Below, piece by piece: positions 58,011-64,000 of a stretch of DNA of 64,000 bases. Both the position numbers and the translations under genes were made by a program. Below the pieces are notes generated by a model. That model had not been told where the DNA came from. It worked only from the letters and a program-made list of their open reading frames with translations, and did no database searches. The stretch is from the NCBI GenBank assembly GCA_036245525.1, contig BTPG01000005.1:119360917-119424916 (forward strand), written 5' to 3'. Position 1 is the stretch's first letter. Each line of letters opens with the position of its first letter. Origin of the DNA: Semisulcospira habei. Taxonomy: Eukaryota > Mollusca > Gastropoda > Semisulcospiridae.

Positions 58011-58594
58011 GTATTGTATTCTATTCTATTGTGTATTGCGGACCCAATGGGAAGGCTGATGCCACGCAGCCGAGACTCACCCATGTCACGGGTGCGACTT
58101 TCGGGGTGCTACTAGGGTTATGACGCATCGCAAGGTGTGACTGATTACACGGCTGGCACCGCAGGTGTCCGCAGTTCCCGGGCCTGGTTAACATCAGGAT
58201 ATTTATGACAGGAAGCGTGGAATGCGGCCCTGTCACGCAGTCCCCAACCACATGGACCACCATGGATGGCATCATCATATCATCATCCTCTTCCTCATCA
58301 TCATGCAAAATGAAAAAAAAATGTCGTTCCAGGTATCTGATCCCTCAAGTCTCCGGCTTCGTTCAGGGAGCGCGCCTTGGCTTCAGCCCAGTCCTCCAGG
58401 AGCCCTAGGTGCGCGGTTGTCTTCGGCCAGACCTGCTGCTGTGCGTGGAAGGACGTAGTGGTTGACTCGCCACCTCGGGGGGGGGGGGGGGGGGGGGGGG
58501 AGGACTCCCACTCGTCGATCCCGCAACTAGCTATATAACAATGTCGTAAGTAGGGGGAATAGTAGGTTTTGTCACCTGAAGGCCACACTGAACA
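58011..58594. other. Unassigned, with a 29-bp match to an exon of the host gene
   Basis: Contains CATCAT repeats (about 58,270-58,300), a G run (58,478-58,500), and at 58,357-58,385 a 28/29 match to exon 60887-61023. No ORF supported. Confidence 0.5.
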
Positions 58595-58933
58595 CAAAGA
58601 AGTACCCAACGGAGAAAGAAACACGCTTAGAAAAGACGGGTACAACACAATTTATTAATATTTCGGGTAAATACCCTTTGTCAAAATAGACAAACAAACA
58701 AACATAGAGATTAGCCGCTACTTATCTTCAATGGCAGAAGGAATGTGGCAACTGAAGGAGGTGACGTAAAATAAAAGAAAAGAAAAGGAAGAACAAAAGT
58801 GCGGAAAAAGTAAAAATGACGTCAACGAAAAATCGCGTAAGAGAGAGACTCGGAAAGAACCTGAACACGAGAGACAAGAGTGTGTGCAAGCACGTGCAGG
58901 AGCGAGCGAAAGAAAAGGCGTGTAGATGAGGCC

Positions 58934-59101
<168 letters not shown>

Positions 59102-59284
59102 CTTGCCCTTCCCTGTCGGGCACCGGGTCTCCGGCTCACGGTTTGATACGCGGTTTTGGGGCGGGGCGATCGTGTGCATCCCTTGGGGATGTATGTGGTC
59201 GTCTTGTTGCGTACCTGTGTGTTTTTCTGTGGGCTGGTGGGTGCCCGTTGGGTGGGGTTGGTGGCTCTGGCTGATTGTCTTCCG

Positions 59285-59483
<199 letters not shown>

Positions 59484-59766
59484 CCTTATTTTTTGAGTTA
59501 CCCTTGAAGACGGTTTCACAACTACCTACTCTCCACTTATACCAATATTCTCTTACTGATTTTGATTCTTTGCTTTGTTTTCATGACTTATTACTTGTTG
59601 TGTACCGTGCTAAATGCTGGGGTTTTTTTCCCGGGGTCCTCCCGTTTTTCCCCGAGGTAGTCCTCAACTTGAAGGTGATATAAAGTTTGCCTTCCGGTTG
59701 GTGTTTAGCAGGCTTTGTGTATTAGACACTCAGCCTACTTCGTGCCCAAGGGTACTCCCCATTCGT

Positions 59767-60024
<258 letters not shown>

Positions 60025-60578
60025 GGCCTCATCTACACGCCTTTTCTTTCGCTCGCTCCTGCACGTGCTTGCACACACTCTTGTCTCTCGTGTTCAGGTT
60101 CTTTCCGAGTCTCTCTCTTACGCGATTTTTCGTTGACGTCATTTTTACTTTTTCCGCACTTTTGTTCTTCCTTTTCTTTTCTTTTATTTTACGTCACCTC
60201 CTTCAGTTGCCACATTCCTTCTGCCATTGAAGATAAGTAGCGGCTAATCTCTATGTTTGTTTGTTTGTCTATTTTGACAAAGGGTATTTACCCGAAATAT
60301 TAATAAATTGTGTTGTACCCGTCTTTTCTAAGCGTGTTTCTTTCTCCGTTGGGTACTTCTTTGCATATTACACGCTTGGCAGTCACCTTTTTGGTCTGGA
60401 TTGATTCACACTGAACACCACCGAAGTGACTCGGCAGCAGTGCGGAGTTTCCTCCGGAGGGAGTCCCCTACTACCTGACATATATAGCAGCAGGGCCGGG
60501 AGTTTGGCTGGAACAACATGGGTGAGCACACTGGGGTTGATGGGATGAGCGGCGTGAGAGGAACACCTCTCAGGTCGA

Positions 60579-60621
60579 CCAAAAAAAAAAAAAAAAAAAA
60601 CGTGAACAAAAAACTTGGGAG

Positions 60622-60657
<36 letters not shown>

Positions 60658-60700
60658 TTTTTAAAAACAATTAAAAAGAATTTTTTAAAAAAAAAACTTT
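60579..60700. repeat. A-rich homopolymer tracts
   Basis: A runs at 60,580-60,600 and 60,626-60,654, then AAAA/TTTT-rich DNA. Confidence 0.9.
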
Positions 60701-60715
60701 AATGATAAATCTCTT

Positions 60716-60873
60716 AGAAAATCCCAATAAAGAGGGAAACACGCTAAGAAAAGAACATGTACAACAACAAATTGTTGTACTTATCCTTTCTCATTAGTGT
60801 TTCTTTCTTTCCTGGGATTTTCTTTGTATTTTACAAGCTTGGCAGACACCTTTTAGTCTGGATTTTATAAAAA
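60716..60873. repeat. Short inverted repeat related to the foldback family
   Basis: AATCCCAATAAAGAGGGAAAC faces GTTTCTTTCTTTCCTGGGATT, with ACAACAAATTGTTGT in the middle. The tail ACAAGCTTGGCAGACACC resembles 60,371-60,390. It ends 14 bp from an exon. Confidence 0.65.
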
Positions 60874-60886
60874 GAACTTCGCCTAC

Positions 60887-61023
60887 CTTGCCCGTGTCAT
60901 AGTCTTGCACGTACAAATCGTAGCCAACAACTTCAGCTTCTCTGGCTTGGGGGCGCTTCCATCGGACTTGCACTTCGTTCGGGGAGCGCGCCTTGGCTTC
61001 AAGCGTTGGAGGCGGGGGCGGCA
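60887..61023 (-). CDS. Ig/FN3 gene, exon with N-terminal half of the first FN3 domain
   Basis: 137-bp exon, phase 1 to 0. Acceptor TTCCTCAAATTAG at 61024, donor GGCAAG/GTAGGC at 60886. Encodes a Pro-rich start, LEAKARSPNEVQVRWKRPQ (core Trp) and VVGYDLYVQDYDTGK. The domain is completed by 52654-52831; the phase 0 junction matches. Confidence 0.83.
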
Positions 61024-61135
61024 CTAATTTGAGGAAAAGTTATGTTTTTAATACATCACACATTATATTATAAAGTTGAACGTGTTTGCAGTATTGTCAC
61101 GTGTTTGTTCTGATCACAGACGAGAAAAACTTATA

Positions 61136-61288
61136 TGTGTACATATGTCGTAATGTATTTCACTTTTTGTGGTACGCGAGCCGTTGTCTAAGCGTGCGCA
61201 TACGTGCGTGAGTTGTGAATTCGCGCTTAGAGTTATACTTATTATAAGATAAGCGCATTATAAAGCCCGTAATTATTATTATTATTAT
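61136..61288 (+). mobile_element. L2-like LINE 3' tail fragment, plus strand
   Basis: Inverted copy of the tail seen at 380-540 and 34,906: GCGCTTAGAGTTATACTTAT, GCGCATTATAAAG, then (ATT)n. Confidence 0.8.
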
Positions 61289-61305
61289 GTACATAACTAA
61301 CAAAT

Positions 61306-61394
61306 TTCCCAGTAGCAAAACGTCATCGGGCCCACGACGGGTGCGCGGGCCCACTGCGGCCGTCGTGGGCCCGATGACCTTTCCTTACTGGGAA
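61306..61394. repeat. Hairpin family D, best copy
   Basis: TTCCCAGTAGCAAAACGTCA to its near complement, with GCGCGGGCCCACTGCGGCC in the middle. The ends TTCCCAGTA/TACTGGGAA look like terminal inverted repeats. Confidence 0.8.
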
Positions 61395-61487
61395 GAAATC
61401 TGACCGAATTCCACGTACTTTTTCTAAATGCCGCGTTGTTACACGGCAGAAAATTATCTGTTACTGTATAGCACCATCTTTAATCCT

Positions 61488-61653
61488 TTAACTTCCAGTG
61501 GACAACTTCAAAGATTCCCAGCCGTCACGGGAACATGTGGTGTCAGCAAGAGGCATTGATCCTCATGAGCCGCCGCAATTGCGGCGGCTCATGAGGATCT
61601 ATGCCTCTTGCAGTTGAATCGTGTTCCCTTTTTCTCGGCAGCCAAGGGCTTAA
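61488..61653. mobile_element. Palindromic MITE family A, TTAA-flanked
   Basis: TTAACTTCCAGTGGAC at the left, AGCCAAGGGCTTAA at the right, perfect core hairpin 61546-61611 (GCCGCCGCAATTGCGGCGGC tip). Confidence 0.85.
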
Positions 61654-61805
61654 CGGCTATTCCTCCACCACCACCGAAAGAGAGTAGTTCAAGTCACATT
61701 GTTCTAATTAATAATAATAGTAATAATAAAGGAGATTTGTTAAGCGCTTATTCTAAAAGTAGCTCTAAGCGCTGATACAATGAAAAGGCTAACAGCCAAC
61801 ACGCA

Positions 61806-61848
61806 CACACACACACACGCACAACATACGCACACACGCACAACATAC

Positions 61849-61922
<74 letters not shown>
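61806..61922. repeat. (CA)n microsatellite in a LINE 3' UTR
   Basis: CA repeats with a few GC interruptions at the left end, then about 34 uninterrupted units. Confidence 0.95.
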
Positions 61923-61926
<4 letters not shown>

Positions 61927-62001
61927 GTGACAGTGGTGATGAATTGTGCATGGCTGGGGCCGGAAAAGGACTAGTGAAAGGCAGCGTTGTAGAGGTGAGG
62001 T

Positions 62002-63165
62002 TTAAGAAGTGATTTCACTAAATGAGGAGAGCGTTTGACAGTTATGGACAGTGGCGGGGAGGCTGTTCCAAGTGGCGGGGGCCAAGATGGGAGAAGGCAC
62101 GACCGCCACGTGTTTCACATTTGAAATTGGGAAGGCAAAATTTACGTGTGTCAGAGGAAGAGCGGAGGGTGCGAGGTGGAGTATACAACTGGAGTAGGTC
62201 GGAGATATAGGCAGGCGAAGCCCAGGTTGATAGAGTTGAAGCACATGCAGGACAGTTTATACAGAATGCGTTCTTGTACAGGCAGCCAGTGGAGTTTCTC
62301 AAGGGCGGGGATGGGGGGGGGGATATGGTAACGCTTACACACGCGCAGAACTAAACGTGCAGCACTGTTTTGCACTCTCTGCAGTTTATCAAGCTGGGTT
62401 TTAGGCAGGCCGGAAAGGAGGGAGTTACAGTAGTCTAACCGTTATAAAACAAAGGAGGAGACAAGGATTGCAAGGTTTTTGACACTGTCAGAGAAAGTGA
62501 TTTGATTTTGACAGAGATGTGACTGGGAAGACAGGACAACTGCGAAGGACGCACATCAGCTGTGATAGCATGGACTCTGTTTACCATCGTTTAGCTGGAG
62601 CTTATTTTTAATCATCCAGTTTTTAACTTCTGTCAGACAGTTTTCCATGTTGGAAATTAGACGACCAGCTTCAGGAACGGGATCCGAATCATGCAACTGT
62701 GTGTCATCAGCGAACATATGATGTCTAACAGAGTACTTTGAAAAAATAGTAGCTAACGGTTGCATATACAGAATAAAGAAAATCGGCCTGAGCACAGAAC
62801 CTTGGGGCACTCCGAAAAGTAGTGGGGCTGGGGCAGAGTGACAGCCGTTGACAGAGACAACTAGACGCCGGTTTTTGAGGTATGACTCTATCCAGAGTAA
62901 AGCACGGTCAGAGAAGCCATAGTCAAAGTGAAGACGAAACAGAAGAATGGAGTGATCGATAGTATCAAAGGCTGCGGACAGATCGAGGAGAGTCAGGACA
63001 GACAGCTCATTGTTATTAGCAGCCGCAAAGGAGATCGTTTAGGATTCTAATCAGGGCAGTTTCAGTGGAGTGACCAGGTGAGTATGCGGACTGGAAGGGA
63101 TGTAGAAGAGAATTTTCTTTGAGGTACTTCAACATCTGAGTTAAAACAACCTTCTCGAGGATTTT
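62002..63165 (-). pseudogene. L2-like LINE reverse transcriptase fragment
   Basis: RT pieces in three frames: HPFQSAYSPGHSTETAL and [13 protein letters not shown] near 63,100-62,940; VPQGSVL-like (PQGSVLRPIFFILYM) and catalytic MFADDTQLH at 62,810-62,690; and the C-terminal ARLVLRVCKRYHIPP and LHWLPVQERILYKL at 62,375-62,240. At least two frameshifts. Upstream endonuclease absent. Confidence 0.8.
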
Positions 63166-63216
63166 AGAAATAAAAAAAATTAAAATTATTAAACTTCACT
63201 TATTCCATATCATGAA

Positions 63217-63282
63217 ATGTGCACACATTGGTCTATGATTTGGACCTCGTGGCCTTCAGCCGTTTTCTAACCTCTAATATTA
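63217..63282. repeat. Hairpin family C, decayed
   Basis: CACACATTGGTCTATGATTT and ACCTCGTGGCC; right arm poor. Confidence 0.45.
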
Positions 63283-63376
63283 CCACATCACATGGTAAAA
63301 TACATGTGCTAATTCTAATGTCAGCTGATTTATTTGCTAGAAGACGGAAGTAAATTTATCCTCCGAGGGATAAAAT

Positions 63377-63525
63377 CTATCTCATCTTATCTCGTCTCGT
63401 CACGTCTCGTCCCGTCCCCTTCCTTCGCATCGCATCGCATCGCATCGCATTGCATCTCATTTCATCTCAGCTTAACTCATCTCATCTCATCTCATCTCAT
63501 CACATCTCATTTTCTGTTCTGTTCT
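63377..63525. repeat. Pentamer repeats (CGTCT, CATCG, ATCTC, TTCTG)
   Basis: Runs of 5-bp units up to the splice donor of the exon at 63534. Confidence 0.9.
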
Positions 63526-63533
63526 GTTCTTAC

Positions 63534-63738
63534 CAACGACCTTGACGGCTATTTCAGTGTCGGCTCCGCTCCTGGCTCGGCAGTAGTACAGGCCTTCGTC
63601 TGACGTCCTGACGTCCTTGATCTCTAGCGTTTGCACGTGACTCTCGACTCCTTCTCCAGATCTTGACCTAAATTTCGCGCCCTCTGTGGTCTCCAGCGTT
63701 CTACGCTCGCTTCTGCTGTCTGCCTTGTAACTCCATGT
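63534..63738 (-). CDS. Ig/FN3 gene, exon with C-terminal part of the first Ig domain
   Basis: 205-bp exon, phase 0 to 1, 68 codons. Acceptor ATTTTCAACAG at 63739, donor GTTG/GTAAGA at 63533. Encodes TWSYKADSRS (C strand Trp) and VQTLEIKDVRTSDEGLYYCR, the classic D-x-G-x-Y-x-C of Ig F strand. The B-strand cysteine must be in an exon beyond the right edge. This is the most N-terminal part of the gene in the window. Confidence 0.87.
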
Positions 63739-64000
63739 CTGTTGAAAATGTGGTTTTGTTGAAACAAATAAACTGGATTGAACAGACGTTGTTCGAAAAT
63801 CAGAAGAAAGCTCTGACAAACATGGATATCACATGTTTGTCCGGGCTTCTAATTATTCTTTTCGACGAAACACGTGTAATTTTCACTGGAAATCGTTTAT
63901 TGGTAAAAAGAAAAGAGTCGAATGGCTCGCATGTGAAAATCGGTCGAACTATCATCATCATCTACAGCTAGTCAAGTAGCAAAAGTACCAGCTGATGACA

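Larger units (their letters stand above)
61705..63165 (-). mobile_element. L2-like LINE, 5'-truncated
   Basis: Minus-strand LINE remnant. 3' tail with (AAT)n and AAGCGCTTA at 61,705-61,775, a (CA)n run in the 3' UTR, RT from about 62,002 to 63,165. 5' end lost near 63,165. A different subfamily from 377-3400. Confidence 0.8.

Overview
The window looks like animal genomic DNA, most likely from a lophotrochozoan and probably a gastropod mollusc. The grounds are AT/GC-mixed sequence with split genes and canonical GT-AG introns, very dense non-LTR retrotransposons (L2/CR1-like, RTE-like), tRNA-derived SINEs whose 3' ends read GACGTTAAAC or similar, long CT/GT/AT microsatellites, and many short palindromic elements. 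The species call is an inference; no rRNA or mitochondrial marker is present.

Two zones can be separated. Positions 1 to about 26,000 are almost entirely retroelements: an L2-like LINE on the minus strand (about 377-3400); an RTE-like LINE on the minus strand with a perfect 13-bp target duplication (4600-7897), abutted by a tiny internally deleted plus-strand relative with its own target duplication (7989-8353); a CR1/L2-type LINE whose ORF1 has a coiled coil and an SGNH-esterase-like domain (about 8465-12590); a Ty3/gypsy-class LTR element whose integrase lies before its reverse transcriptase (about 14180-18257); a 530-bp tandem repeat (18258-19145); a LINE deletion derivative (19437-24121) split by a 3.77-kb zinc-finger LINE (20156-23925); and a direct-repeat unit carrying a hammerhead-ribozyme-like motif (24631-25583).

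From 27.8 kb to the right edge the window carries one minus-strand gene seen as twelve exons (63738 down to 27827). The exons encode, N to C, Ig - FN3 - FN3 - FN3 - FN3 - Ig - FN3 - FN3 - FN3. Exon boundaries keep phase 1 at the domain borders. The order resembles the Dscam family (Ig, four FN3, Ig, then FN3) but has at least three FN3 after the second Ig, so I give no gene symbol. The start, any membrane segment and the cytoplasmic tail are outside what I can see. Its introns hold about 19 copies of a palindromic TTAA-flanked MITE, a second TTAA-flanked palindromic MITE family, three further hairpin families, a second copy of the zinc-finger LINE (41709-45480), a twin-primed LINE with a 5' inversion (54284-57424), several tRNA SINEs, a 67-bp minisatellite and a large foldback element (58595-60363).

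Nearly every retroelement frame is broken by stops, frameshifts, internal deletion or nested insertion, so only the Ig/FN3 gene looks like a working protein-coding gene.
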